A stretch of DNA of 64,000 nucleotides from Crambe crambe (taxonomy: Eukaryota; Porifera; Demospongiae; Poecilosclerida; Crambeidae), in NCBI GenBank assembly GCA_963924555.1, contig OZ004586.1, forward strand, positions 124,001-188,000. Reading direction: 5' to 3'. Of the stretch, positions 10,801-23,911 are shown piece after piece. Under the pieces are notes generated by a model, which worked only from the letters and a program-made list of their open reading frames with translations, did not search any database and was not told the origin of the DNA. The position numbers were made by a program, and so were the translations under genes. Position 1 is the first letter of the stretch, and each line of letters opens with the position of its first letter.

Positions 10801-12832
10801 TAATATATGAAGTGATGTTCTGAGAACTGCATACTTTGCAGAGATTATTCTCCCATTCTTGTCGTTCACTTTCATACTGCTCCTGCTGTTGTTGGAACTG
10901 TCTGTCCTTCACCTCCATGTCTCTCTGCTGTTGTTGGAGCTGTCTGTCCTTCTCCTCCATGTCTCTCTGCTTCTGTTGGAGTTCTTCATTCTTCACCTTT
11001 ATTTCTATCTTCTGTTGTAGGATCATCTGGTCCTTCAGCTTTATCTTGCTTTGCATTTGTAGAAGTTGTCTGTCCTTCACCTCCATTTCTCTCTGCTGCT
11101 GTTGGAGCTGTCTGTCCTTCTCTTCCATTTCTCTCTGCTGCTGTTGGAGCTGTCTGTCCTTCTCCTCCATGTCTCTCTGTTGTTGTTGGAGCTGTCTGTC
11201 CTTCTCTTCCATTTCTCTCTGCTGCTGTTGGAGCTGTCTGTCCTTCTCCTCCATGTCTCTCTGTTGTTGTTGGAGCTGTCTGACCTTCTCCTCCATGTCT
11301 CTTTGCTTTTGTTGGAGCTGTCTTTGCAGGTCTGCTACTGCTGCTTGATTGAGCTGTATATTAACGACACATGCAGTTATATGGAGTAGATGTGGCCACT
11401 TCATAATAATATACAAGAAAATGATACTTTAGTCATACAACATGCAGTCTATTTATCGATTAAAACCATAGCAATCTGTGCATGATATTATATTAAGATC
11501 ATGGCTCCTGTCTACAAATAGCTACAATTGTCCAAACATAGAAACCACACTACCCAGAATTTGGAGTTTTTATGTCTGTGATACTCACATCATTTTCTCT
11601 GGCAAGTTCTTCAATCCTTTCCTCGGCTGCTCGATGTGTTTCCTATAATGGATAGAAAATGAAATATAAAGTTATAATAATAAATTACCATTAGTTCATT
11701 AATTGTCTTGTCCTTCATCTTTATGTCCTTGGCCAATAGCACTCTCCCAACGTCCAGTTTCACCAGATTCCCTCCATACAAACCATCCACCTCCACCTTC
11801 AGTCTCTGCAGACTACTCAGCACCTGGTCAGTTGCAGGCCTTCGTTCTGGGGTGTTGTGTAGACATTGCTTGATTAGCTGGACTAAGGCAGGGTGAAGCC
11901 AATCTAATTGTTTCTCTAGCAGCTCAATGTACTCTCCACGACGCTCCACCTCTTTACGACCTAAAACACGCTCAGGGTCATCTGGGTCAGGGAATGATGG
12001 CTCAAGCAGGTTCCCAGGAAATATCTGGAATGAGTATTAGAATAGTTCCATTCCATTAATTTCTTGTTACTTACCTGTGTCATTGTGTACAGGGTGAGAT
12101 GTCCAAAGGAGAAGATGTCGAGGGATGGTCCATAGCGGTGAGTCTCGTTCAGAGCTTCTGGAGGCATGTAAACCAGTGTCCCTGGCAAGCGTGAGAGGGT
12201 ACTGGCCAGTTGACCAGGCCTCATGTCAATCATGCGAGAGTTGCCCATGTCAGTGATCTTAGCAACAAGGGAGGAGGTGAGGAGGACGTTCTTGGCTGTC
12301 AAGTCTCTGTGGATGATTTGAGGTTGCCTATTGTGGAGATAAACCAGTCCACTGGCCACATCCTTTAGAACAGAGCACTTGAGGGAGAGAGGGAGGCCAG
12401 GCATGTACTCCAGGAGGTCATCAAGGCTGGTCTCCAGTCGTTCCATTACAAGTAGAGGCAGTCGAGTTCCTGGGAGGAAACACAGACCAAGGAACTGGGT
12501 GATGTTGGGGTGACGGAGGCTGGACATGATCTGGCACTCCTGCTCATACTTGCGTACGACATCAGGCACTCCAATATTGCCATCATCCAGCAGAATCTCA
12601 TGCAGCTTCTTACCAGCACACACTAGATGCTGGTACTCCACCTATAATATGATTTTTATGATTATGAATTTGAAGAGCTAGCTGGAACATGTGAATTGAC
12701 CTCTTCCACAGAGCCATAAGAGCCAGTTCCCAGTACTTTACCAGTAGGAGTGACGTCAGTCAACATAAACTGCTGCAGGTGGCGATTGTTCCTGAAAGCT
12801 TGAGTTACATCACGTCGTCTAAAGAGAGACAT
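7825..12832 (-). CDS. TKL kinase - coiled coil - USP47 C-terminal region fusion
   Basis: The start MSLFRRRDV at 12832 opens a kinase domain almost identical to the Kelch paralog (HRDLTAKN, DMG, PGTLVYMPPEAL; about 12800-11700). A long 14-residue-repeat coiled coil follows (11360-10860). The exon ending ENNLCK splices in phase 0 (AAA|gtatgc ... tttcag|TTT) to FRVFMRHPSTNELVERK. From there to the stop at 7825-7827 the product follows the C-terminal half of USP47 nearly block by block: LVPLDRCRLVQYDEY, YRVYSNNQEYE, VRLGRALLPGEFR, AKGMTVREL, MRLRKKTW, LSEFSGIPVERVQFAK, and DLEWNPPVP with DDGAIFYF. Those are USP47's ubiquitin-like and linker domains. The Cys/His protease domain is absent. Function is unknown; the tail may bind USP47 partners. 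The last exon join (8030 to 7895) is uncertain. Confidence 0.82.
10870..11330 (-). repeat. 42-bp coding tandem repeat (14-residue coiled-coil units)
   Basis: About ten in-frame units of 42 bp encode variants of EEKDRQLQQQQREM, two heptads per unit. Units in the first half (toward 11330) are nearly identical at DNA level, while units near 11050-10960 have diverged (KIKLKDQMILQQK). The homologous but shorter coiled coil of the Kelch kinase lies at 4765-4880. The plus-strand ORFs over this segment are shadows. Confidence 0.88.
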
Positions 12833-12996
12833 TCTTGAGCTACCATTACCACACCCACAAAACTACAATACCCCACCCAGCCATTTTTATTGAACAAAGA
12901 TGCATTAGCTGCAGGAATAGAGCTGAATGCCGACCAAAAAAATAGTAACATTCATTGTTTGGTAATCAAGAAACAAATTAGATAAAAACAAAAGGT

Positions 12997-15900
12997 TTAT
13001 TGGTCCCCATTCTCCTGTGGAGTGTCCTCAGGGGGACCACTCAAAGGGGGAGGGGCTGTAAGGGGAGCACTGTTTGCAGACGAGGTTCCAGCTGTCAGAT
13101 AACCTGCCACACCAGTTGGACCAGTCAGGTAACCAGAAATGGTGGCTTCTGTAAGGAATAAGTCGTGTTTCTGGTCTTTGTATGCCTTCCACACTGAAGA
13201 AGCGTCCAACATTTCTGTGATCTGTAGGCAAACAAACAAACAAATAAAATACCTGAGCTAGAAGTTTCTAGTCTATTTTCCCTGTTAAAATACTCCTTAC
13301 TCACCCTTTCTCCATTAGCAAGGTCTTTGGCCATAGCCTTGAGGGCTTCAGATATCAGAGCTTTAGTGGCTGATGGCTTCTCACATTCTGTGAGTGGACT
13401 CTCCAGCAACTCCAGCAGGAATGGTACCAAGTCCCCATTCACAGCCTACACACAGCAATCCCATTGGTCAGTTGAGATCACATGACACAATGTAACCTCA
13501 TACTCACCTGTTCCACCAACTCAGGGATCATGAAATCATAAAGCTTCTTGAGAGTCTCGGCTGCAACGTGGACAATATCTCGCCTCTTCTTTATGGCAAA
13601 GATGAGTGGGATGACAGTGTCACACTTGGACATGGTCCTCACACACAACTACATAGAAACACCATGGATACCTGGATACCATAGCTATGCTAGCATGCAA
13701 GACTCTGCTGTCTTAAATGGTGTCCAAGATTCTGACTTTACCTCACTATCTGACAGCACATTGATGACTTGGACACAGGACTTTGGAATCGCTTCATTGG
13801 ATGCCTTCATGCGTGCAAGGATCCTGGGAATGTGACCCAGAGGTGGAACCTGGAATGTAGAATGAGGTATGTAACACATGCAGCATGGAATGGAACTTAA
13901 GTTGTGTCTTGGGAAGTACCTGATCAGCAAGAGACTTTTGAGCAGTGAAGAGACACATGCAAGCTGTAGTAACAGTCTCCAACTCTTCACCCTAAAATAT
14001 GGTGGGCATTAATTAGAGAACCACTCGTATAACTAATCGATTCTCTACTACTCCCACTGATATCACTATACATTTCCTCATTAGGAAGTTCTCACATACA
14101 TCAGGTTCAGTAGACTGGATCATCTGTCCGAACTTTTCCAAGAGGGCAATGAGGAACTCCTTTGGTTTGCGCAGCACCCATGTGGGCTGGTTGATGAACA
14201 ATCTCAGGAAGACCCCGCCTACCACCACCTCTCCTTGTACCTGCGAGTACACCACTGCAAAGTCCTCCGGCAACTGCACACAATGAGAGTGAAGGGTGAG
14301 GGCGTGCACATGAAAGGGTGAGGGCGTGCACATGAAAGGGTGAGGGTGTGCATATGGGGTGATAGAGGATGCACATGAGAGTTGTCTAACCTTCCAGGAT
14401 ATTTCTGGATCTTCTTTCTGTTTGAGGAAGAATTCCTTTGTCATTTTGGCCACAACTCCAGATACCTTCTCACGAGCTTCATCATTCCAGATCAGTTCAG
14501 GATTCTCTTGCGAGTCTGAGGAAGTTGAACGGTCACATGACAAGCATATGATAGCACTGATTACTCACTCTCAAACATGTGTACGGAGGCTTCAGCATTG
14601 TCCCTCATGGCATCCATAAAGATGAGGGGCAGGAACTTGCAGAGGACAATACGGACCTTTGGACCCACCAGTTTGTCAGTGATCATCTTTGCAAAGAGGG
14701 CAGCTGTCTCCTCTCTCACTGTCGGGTTCTGAGAGTTGCAGAACAAATGCAGCAGATAGATCAGGGCCCCTAAAGAACAAACAAACAAATATGTAACAAC
14801 AATGATAAAAACAACAAAAATAGTGGATTTAGACTTCAAATCTTTCATAGGAAGAATGTTAATATCACCTTTCTGAATGCTCTCCTTAACTATTTGTGTA
14901 TTGGAGGTGAGGGCTTGGAACACTTCCAGGACCAGTTCTTGGGCTGTTGGGATCACATGATATGTACATAAGTCATGTGACTAATCATGGCAGGTCATGT
15001 GATACTCACAAGTTGGAAGCATGTAGAGGACCAGGAGGAGATACTGAAGGACGTTGGAATCAGCGATATTTGACACACATTTCTTATTACCTGTGACACT
15101 CGAGATAACCTGGAATGGGAATGAAATTGAGCACCATGATATTGGAATGGAATTGAAATTGCCACCTTGAGAGCCAAATGCTGAAGTTTAGAAGCTCCTT
15201 GCACACGCAGAAGAGAGAACAAGAGTTTGAAATGTCCGACGCATTGGAGCTCCACACCAGCATTGTTATGGATCACATTATAGAGAGACTCAAGACTCAT
15301 CTCCACATGGTTGAGTCTGTCAGCATGTTGCCCCTGCTTGCTTGTATCGACATCGGACGACGTCATTTGCATCAGAGAATAGAGATACTGAGCATTGGAG
15401 CCAATGAAGTCAAGAAGACTGTTGGCAAATCCCTTGGCATCCTGGAGAGATACGTACAAAGGAACATTTCAAAACTCTTTTTGTAATCGTTAAAGTTCAC
15501 CTCAAGAACGAATGTTGGCTGGAGGTTATAAACACGCACATAGATTTCTCCAACGACCAGTTCATCACAAAGTGTACTGTATTTGAAGCCCTCGCCAAAG
15601 GTCATGTCACACTCACCCTAGTGGTATAGAGGGGAATATAATATCTATTTATAAGAAAATAGAAAAATAGAATTGCTGACAGTGCGCATGATGTTCTGTT
15701 GTTCCTGCTCCAGGTACTTGGTCAGTTCTGCTCTCGTCCGATTGTCCCATATAAGGTAAGGATTCTCCGTGTTGCTGTTTAGTAGCTTCAGCAGCTGCAA
15801 TCAAAATCCACAATGAGGTCACATAACTGTCACATGACAAGTTTTAAAGGATTACCTCATTGGTGGTAATTCTGGAAATGCATTTGGTGAGGTAAGGCGT

Positions 15901-18900
15901 GAAGAGCGTGCGAATCACTGTCTGAATCGTACGATTATCTGGCGTCTTCTCTTCGCTACCAACTAAAATGAATGAGAAATTAAAGCCAATTATCTGCTGA
16001 TGGTTCTCATTTCTTACGTTTGAATCCAGCTAGCTTTGCCACAGCAATGATGGAGAGGCGTGCCAGGTTGTTGGCCACCTCCTGCTGGTTGGACTCATCA
16101 CTAGTCTCGACCCCACCCTCGTCCAGTGTGTAGTCGTACTGGAATATGAAGAGGATGAGGTGCCAAAGGACACCTGCGTGCAGCAAGTTATTCTGCAGCC
16201 ATTCATCACATGCAAAGGCAGCAACTGTTTGCGCTGCCACACAATTCAATCGAGGAAGATTCTGCAGAATAATACAGTACTAGTCAGACCACACCCCTGA
16301 CCACACCCACACTGACCTTGAAGTAGAGGACACGGCAGACATCTTTGACAATGGCAGGGACTTCGACAATGGCTTCCCTGCAGGACTCAAACTGGGCCGA
16401 CACTCGATAGCAACGACAGATATGAGTGCATACCTCCACAGACATCTCGTCCTGCTTGCTGGAGGAGGAAAGGACACTCACACAGCGAGAAAACCCATTC
16501 TGCATTGCCTGGATGGGGGGAGAGAGCGAGAGGAAAATATAATCCAATAACTCTCCAATTTTCTGGATTGTTTCCTCAAGGTATTAAGAAAGAATTCCCT
16601 GCCCTCCACTTACTGCAATGCCATTTTCTCTGCGTAGTTCTTCAGCATTGAGGGCACTTGTGTTCATGGTGTGGAAGGCCACCTCACTGGAGGCCGTCAG
16701 GATGGCAGCAGACTTGGAAAACAGGTCGTCATCATTGGATTCACGTTCGATGGTCGTGATGAGCATGGGGTAGCCGGCATATTTGTATGGGCGGAGGGCT
16801 AAGATAAAGAAGGTAAAGGGTCAGCATTCATAAAGGTTGAAGAGATAGTGACCTACTGTCAGCATATCTCTTGAAGAGAATAGACTGGGTTTTGAGGAGA
16901 AGGACAATCCTGTGAGGATCGGGACCTTCTGTTCTCTTGGCCGACTTGGAACAGAGAAACTCATAGGCTTTATTCACAGCTTCAAATATACTCTACAATA
17001 AGAATCACATGATATCATGTGACCAAGGTAAGTAGTCATGTGACTCACCCTGCCATCTGGATTTTTATCAGGATGGTACTTCTGAGCCATTTTGAAGTAC
17101 GCCTTACGGATCACAGATTCCTCGTGCCTAAGGAGGGAAAAGGCAAGTAATCAACCGAGCTAAGGCTAGTCATGTGACACTCTATGGGTGTGGCTTGACC
17201 TACGTACCCTCCTACTCCTGTTTTGAGTCCAAGGGCATCGTAGGCCTCGTCCACAGACATCTCAGGAGGCTTCTTATCCACTTCTTTCTTCCATTCCTCC
17301 AACACATCCTTCAGCAGTTTCACCTGCAGCAATTCAGAAGTCACATGACAGGGTCACATGATAAGTACTACAGCACTTACAGGTTCTTTGATTGGCCAGT
17401 CAGGGAAGCGTTGCTGGTTGCAGAGATGTCTCAAATAGTACATGTTGCAAAACAACTCATTCTCCAGTTGTGGGTACTGGACTACCGGCATGGCACAGTA
17501 CTGTGGGTAGGGCAAGGGGAGGATAGAGGGGAGGGGCAAGGGGATGAGATAGAGGATCAAACACTAGCTCTGGATACCACTTACTTGGTAAGTAGCCCGA
17601 GTGTTGCTAAGCAATCGAGGAGTAAAATCGCAGATGTGACTGGCAATTTTCTGTATCATGAGTTGCCTCATTTCGCTGTTCCAGATTGCCTCGGGTGTAT
17701 CAAACTCCCCCAGGAACGTCTCACTGAATTTCTCAGGTCCTGACAGTGCAAAGTACATGGAATATCAAGTGTGTTTGTGGGCATGTGTAGTAACAGAGTC
17801 TCTTCTAGCTGTACGTTCAAACAGGGTGCTTAAGCGAATATAATTCAATTAATGCCATAGACTCAGCCCACTTTCTTTATCCAAATAGGGTGGCCCACCC
17901 TGCATTTAGTATACTGGGGGAAACATAGGTATGCTGGACTCACCATAGTTCTCTAGGAAACAGACCATGGCCTCAGGCAAGAGTTGTCCCAAAATGCTAC
18001 GTTGCATTATATTGGAGGTCTGTTGCTATTATGACAAAGAACAGGGAAACACCCATCATATCTCATTATTAAATAGGGGTGTGGTCTGTGTACCTCGTCA
18101 GGCCTGAAGGACTGTTTAGTGTGTGCATACTGGAGGAAGTGGGCAATGGGGAGGATGTTGAAGCCGGTGTACATCATGATGAAGAAGAACACACCCGTCT
18201 GGAAAACACGGGGAAGGTTGGGGTTGTCCCGCATAATGTCGTTCAATAATGTCACCACCTTCTCCACCAGTGGGGGGTCAAAGGTCAAGAGGAGCTGGAC
18301 CACATGTGGGAGGGTGCTTGGTTCAGAGAGCATGCGTTTGGCTCGAGGGAGTGGTCGGATGACAGCATTGTCCACGTCCCTGGTGGGGTAAAACTTGCAG
18401 ATTCGAACGAGTGTGTTGAGGATTAATGCAGCAAGTTCCGACTCATTCATGAGAGGAGATCCCGTACTAATTAGGAACCACTTGAGCTGGGCTATCTGGT
18501 CCAACGGCTTCCACCCCTCCATACCAGGAGCCCAGCACCGAATCTTCTGATGAATAGTACCATTTTCATACAACTCTCTCATCTGGAAACACAAATTACA
18601 CATGGTTCATAATACCACTCATGGTCACACCCACTTTCCCACCTCCTTGAAGCTGTATGGTCCATCCTTTTCACGGTCCTTGTTGGTAAAGTACCACTCC
18701 CTCTCAGTGTCACGAGCCTGGTCAGGAGAGGCCTCAATAGCAGCTGTCTGCATGGGAACATAAGCCCTTGTGGTGTGCAAGTGAGCCAGAGTCATCAGGT
18801 CAATGAGAGTGCGCACGCCACTGGCATCCAGGAACAACTTCACGTTCTTCTTGTGGTAAAGGAGCTTGTCGATGAACATGAGCAGACGATCCCTCTCTGT

Positions 18901-18919
18901 CTTGTCCTCACACTACAGC

Positions 18920-19007
<88 letters not shown>

Positions 19008-22000
19008 CAATTCAATCATATGACAATGGTAACATGAACCATGCATGTACAACACACCAGCTCCAGTTTCTTCACGATGTATGGAGTGTCATTAAAGGGC
19101 CCAATCTCTTCAAAGCAGTTTCCATAGACAATGGCCATGGCCTGCAGACACATTGCCTTCATGGAGGGCTTGGGAGACAGGAGAAACCTGTGGTACAGGT
19201 CGTTGAAAAACTCTTGCCTGAGAGGGAGGAGAGAGAGAGAAGGGAGAGAGGGAATAAAGATGAATATTGAATTGATGAAGGAACTCACGGTTTGACAAAT
19301 TTAGTTTTCGTTTCTCCTTCATCCAACAGCAATCGGAGGTAGTAGTCACCTGATATATAGGGGACATTAAATAGAAACAGTAATCATGTGCAGTGTTGGC
19401 ATACCGATCTTGATTTCATCTGAGAGAGATTCATAGCGGACTTCAAACTCAATGTAGTTCCAGGAGATTTCCACATCTCCCCATAAATCCTATAAATTGG
19501 AAGATCACATGATCATCACATGATCACATCATATGATGTGATATTACCTTATCTACCGTGAAGGATCGGATTTCATTCTCCAATGCTTCCCTCAACTCTT
19601 CCCTCGTCTGCAAGAGTACATACATATAAGGAATGTAACATGCATGTAACATGCATGCAAAATGCATGTGGTTAGCAACCTTGTAGTTCCATATAAGCGA
19701 TGAAGTGGAATGGTCCTGCATGAACCTGAGCACATAGAGTAAGTCACATGACCAAGGCAAGTTGCATGTGCGCATGTATGACTCACTGGTAGTAGAATAG
19801 TTTCCAGTTGTCCTCACTCTTAACGTTCTCCCTTCTCTTTCTGAGAGTGATGGGCATGACATTGGCAGGGTCTTTGTCAGGCTTACGTAGTTTGGCTCTC
19901 CAGTGGATAAGAGCATGCTCCAACTTTGTCACTCGTTTCTTAGACAGTGTCTGGAGGTCGGGAGGGCAAAGTGCAATAGAAATGATGCATTCACTACTTA
20001 TCAAGTAACTTACTGTGACAGCTTTCAAGTTATCTCTGACATGCATGCGGTCCACTTCATTCTCTGGCACCTATTAAGTCAATAGGCTCATTAGCCATCT
20101 TTTTTTGCTATATTGCTTACCTTTTCATCAGATTCAAGAAACTGCATGAGACCCAGAGGCTGCAGGAAGGAGATATGCATACAGCATTAGTAAAGGCCTA
20201 CATGGTTGGCTAGGGCAAGAACCCTCAGGCGGTAATGAGTATTAATAAGGGAGTTAATTGGAATCACCCTTGGTGTGATTTATGGTGAGGGGTGATGGTG
20301 GTCATTAATTGGAATCATCCTACATACTAGTATTCTGTGGAGGAGAGCAGTGGCCGTGGGGTTTCCAGTGACCCAGAGGGCCACGAGGTGCCTGCTCAGT
20401 TGACGGTGAGTGAGAAGACGGTTATCGGCAGAGGAAGTGAAAAGGGCCGTATGAAGGTGGCGAGGAAGGGCTCCCTCGGCTAGTGCCAGTTCCTGCATCC
20501 TGGCAGCTGTCTCCTTGTCCCCTTCCTAAGTGATTGAGATAAACTTGAGATGGATTATGACTATTTGTATGTACCTCTATGATTGATTTCATGATAAGTC
20601 CTGCCGCCTTGACGATGGCTAGTGAGGGATGCTGGAACAGTTTGAACATGATCCTTCCGGCACTTGCCACTAGCTCCAACACCATGTCAAACTTGTCTGC
20701 ATCTGTGGTCTCGCTGGAATGGAATGGGAATTACAGTCAGCATGGAATGGGGTAGTGACATGCATGTGATCAGCATGTGTTCTACATGTGCTACATACCT
20801 GTAAGGTGGACACAAGGCAAAAGTGAAAAAGTCCAGCAAAGCACTGATGACGAGAGCACCAGTTCCTAGTCTCTGTGGGAGAGTGGTAATATCACATGAT
20901 CGTCACATGACTGGATCACACCCACTTACAACATGTTCAATGAGTGGGTCTAGGAGTAGATTGAGAAAGTTTTTGCTAGAGAGGAGGGAGCGTTTGTTGA
21001 GCTGCTCTTGCCTGAGGTTATAATTGTCGTGCATCGGTTGCATCAAGGCACACAGGAAGTCGATGCAGGCGTGACTGATCCCATCATCCTTCCTCCTCAA
21101 TGCCTTCACAATCTTCTTACCAACAATCTCACGGAAACTGAAAATAAATTTTTTTTTTTAAATGATCCTAAAAAGTTTATATTAGAATTAATATTAGAAC
21201 GAAAACAGATCCTATAATACTCTTAGAACGGAAACTGAAATATGATTTTTATTACTCTTAGAACTGACTTTGGGAGAGTAGTGAAGCCTTCAAAGCCTGC
21301 CTTTGAGGCTACCAGTCGCCTCAGGGCATGGAATTGTCCTTCCAGCTCCTCGTTGGGTAGTGAGGTCTGGTCCCCCTCCCTCATGAGTAGAGCCGTGAGA
21401 GCTCCATTGATCAACTTCTCTTTGTTCTCTGTGAAGAGACCTTCATGAGTGACAGCATGATTGAGCCCGCTGTAGGACACATTGGAGTTGAACCTCTCCA
21501 CTGCTTCTCGGAAAGGGACCCCCTGAGGGAGAGTGACAATGTACTTAAGGTACTGGCTCTCCACTTCCTCCTCCACAGGGAGATTGAGGGGGCCAAGACG
21601 CTGCCCTCGTTTAGTCCCACGCATCTTGACACAGATGTCTCGGTTGCCCGATGCCCGAACACCATCCAAAATGGAACATAGGAGAGCATCTCTGTGATGA
21701 CAAGAAAGAGATTATCAACAAATGAAGAAAGGGGAGGAGTTTAGAGGAGGAGCTAGGGGAAAGGGGGGACGAACTGACCTATCTGTGGCTGTGTAGCGTC
21801 TTTTTTTTCCACTGGAGTATTCAATTGAGAAATTCTGAGGGTCTTCAGTGTAACGAATCAAAGCAAAAACCTGAAGAGGAAGAGAACCACACTTATGAAT
21901 GGAAGGATAAGGTGCGTATAATGTTACATTGCAGAGGGGCTGGATGGAAGCAACTTGGTATGTGGAAGGATCCCTTTCAACAATGCAGTTCTCAGAGAGA

Positions 22001-23727
22001 GCAAAGATCCTCTGTACAGGGTCCTAATACATAAAAATACAAGTCAAAATACTATACATGATAGAGCTTTTTGACATGACGATCCTTTACCGGGTGCCTG
22101 ATGGTGTGTTTCTGGACTGTGAATTCAGTGATTGAAGTGATGGAGTCATCATCACTGTACTTCCCCAGACGCTTGTTCAAAAAGTCCACATGTGACATGG
22201 GGTCTCTCCGAATCCTAAAACGAGGTAAAGGAAACAAGATGAGGTCATGTGAAAGCTTAATTCAAGTATGTACAACACTATACCAACTTACGAAACATCA
22301 AGGCCAATGTTGTCCTGAGAAGCTTTCTGAATGGCTCTCATCACTTCATCTCTACTATCTGCAAAGAACATGTGCTGGAGAATGGAGAGTGAAAAGAGAG
22401 AGAGATGTTTATCGACAATAAGCAGACATATACAAAAACACAGGAGGATTGGGGGGGAATTGGGAGTCTTGGTAGAGAGACTCACCAGGCGAGAGTAACC
22501 TCCAGTTGCAATGATGAAAGCTCCTGGGTGGTCTGATACCTGAGAACAAAACACAAAAAGAGCAAATGAGCTGTGAACAACACTGGGATGTCTGATAGCT
22601 ATGGAAACAAACTTTGGCCAGATATTCAATGTCTCTGTAGTCATAATCCACTAGAGTCCCTCCTCCCAATGCAACCTGTGACACACAGTACCGCCGAATC
22701 TATGTGGTTTGGGGGGGAGAGGGAGGGGAAGTGAGTGAAGTGAAAGAGAAACGGAAAACGTAGTTTGATTAACTTACCACTAGTACCACTCTTTTCTTCG
22801 TCTCACTCCAGTGATACTTGGCAACTTCAAATTTCTAATATGGACAAGAGGCACATTCTGTAAATACATGAGAAAGAGAATTGTGTGCTCACTTTATCTA
22901 CATGGCTGCGAGCTTCTGAAGAAAAAACAGGATAAAATCTCTGTGGAAAGAAATAGAAAAAAGATTTCATCTCAGTTTTTAAAAAAAATATATCGGAGGA
23001 CTCACCAGGGCTTCTGTGAGAATCTCTGGTCGATGGTCTGAGGAAAAGGTCATAGTTTGAGTCTTTTTGCCTGAAAGAGAAAAGGAGAGGTCAAGGTACA
23101 GATGTGAAAATGAGTGGTCTCACTATTATGGGGTGTTCTTAATAAAGTAGTACTGCATGCTAGGGGAAATACCAGAGGCTTACCTTTCTTGACAATGATG
23201 ATGAATTCATTGTAAGCCTTGGGGCTGGGGTGGATATCGACAAACTCATTGTAGGGCCACTGCATGGAAAGGGGGTGGGGGAAGGGGTGTTACACTATTG
23301 GAGGGGGGGATGGGGTTGCTGCTGAGTTACCTGGTTGGTCACTTCATGAGAGTTAGGGTTGTAGGTTGCTATTCTACTTGTGCTCACTGAGAAAACACGC
23401 TTGTACCTGCAAAAGATGAGAAAGTTGACCTCTAAACCTTGGTAACAGGTGGGAGGGGAGGGTCCCATGAAAGCTACTTGCATAAGCATATCAGCATGCA
23501 AAACTGACTATTCTTGCTCTAATCCTTACCACTTCCAGTATAGCAGCTCTTACAGTGCATACTAAATGCAAAAGTGCCTCAAGGCAGCTAAAAGAAAGTG
23601 CAGGAGCTAGTTTAGCCTCAGGCTAACTCCCCCATTAGCTAGCAGCATTTTAAAGTGCTTACTTGCCGCGCCAAGAATGTTTGGTGCAGTAGAACCTTGC
23701 TACCTCCTCCTCTCCCTGTTTAGCCAT
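12997..23727 (-). CDS. DNAJC13: DnaJ homolog subfamily C member 13 (RME-8), complete
   Basis: RME-8 is a large endosomal J-protein. It recruits HSC70 to early endosomes, acts with the retromer/WASH/SNX1 system, and controls clathrin and tubule dynamics. The start [16 protein letters not shown] at 23727 leads to the N-terminal PH-like repeats ([18 protein letters not shown]) that bind PI3P. The family order follows through some 40 short exons: [42 protein letters not shown], a GYF-like module ([17 protein letters not shown]), then the J-domain at about 17300-17050. The HPD motif is intact in [13 protein letters not shown]. Armadillo-like segments continue to [16 protein letters not shown] and the stop at 12997-12999. 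Length fits the roughly 2,240-residue family norm. No broken exon was seen. It is divergent with DIP2. Confidence 0.95.
14285..14355 (-). repeat. 22-bp minisatellite (about 3 copies) upstream of a DNAJC13 3' splice site
   Basis: The plus-strand unit tgagggcgtgcacatgaaaggg repeats about three times. On the sense (minus) strand it is pyrimidine-rich and ends shortly before the acceptor gtgtgcag|TTGCCGGAGGA. Confidence 0.75.
18922..19003 (-). repeat. (GA)n/(CT)n microsatellite at a DNAJC13 3' splice site
   Basis: About 41 dinucleotide units read (GA)n on the plus strand. In the sense strand of DNAJC13 it is (CT)n, ending about ten bases before the acceptor (catgctgtag|TGTGAGGACA, exon start 18912), where it forms the polypyrimidine tract. 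Confidence 0.9.
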
Positions 23728-23911
23728 CACTGTTATAGCTTCTTCCCGGCTTCACCTATGCAGAGCTGGTGAGGCGAGGAGCCGGATCCGGAGCTAGCCG
23801 TTTTGCATTGTCATGTGATATGTTGGCGCTCTCGTGACTTTCAAATGACGTTTTTTTAAGCCCACCTATATCGACCAGTCAACATAAATTATTCTGCAGG
23901 TAAAGAGAAAT
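23728..23911. promoter_or_regulatory. Divergent promoter of DNAJC13 and DIP2
   Basis: Only 184 bp separate the two start codons. The stretch is GC-rich near DNAJC13 and contains TCATGTGA near 23812, the same octamer that is common in the introns. No TATA box is seen. The bidirectional assignment rests on gene layout. Confidence 0.55.

Noticed and set aside
10836..11389. Plus-strand Cys/Ser/Leu-rich ORFs
   Set aside because: They are shadows of the minus-strand coiled-coil repeat, which joins in frame to kinase and USP47-like exons.
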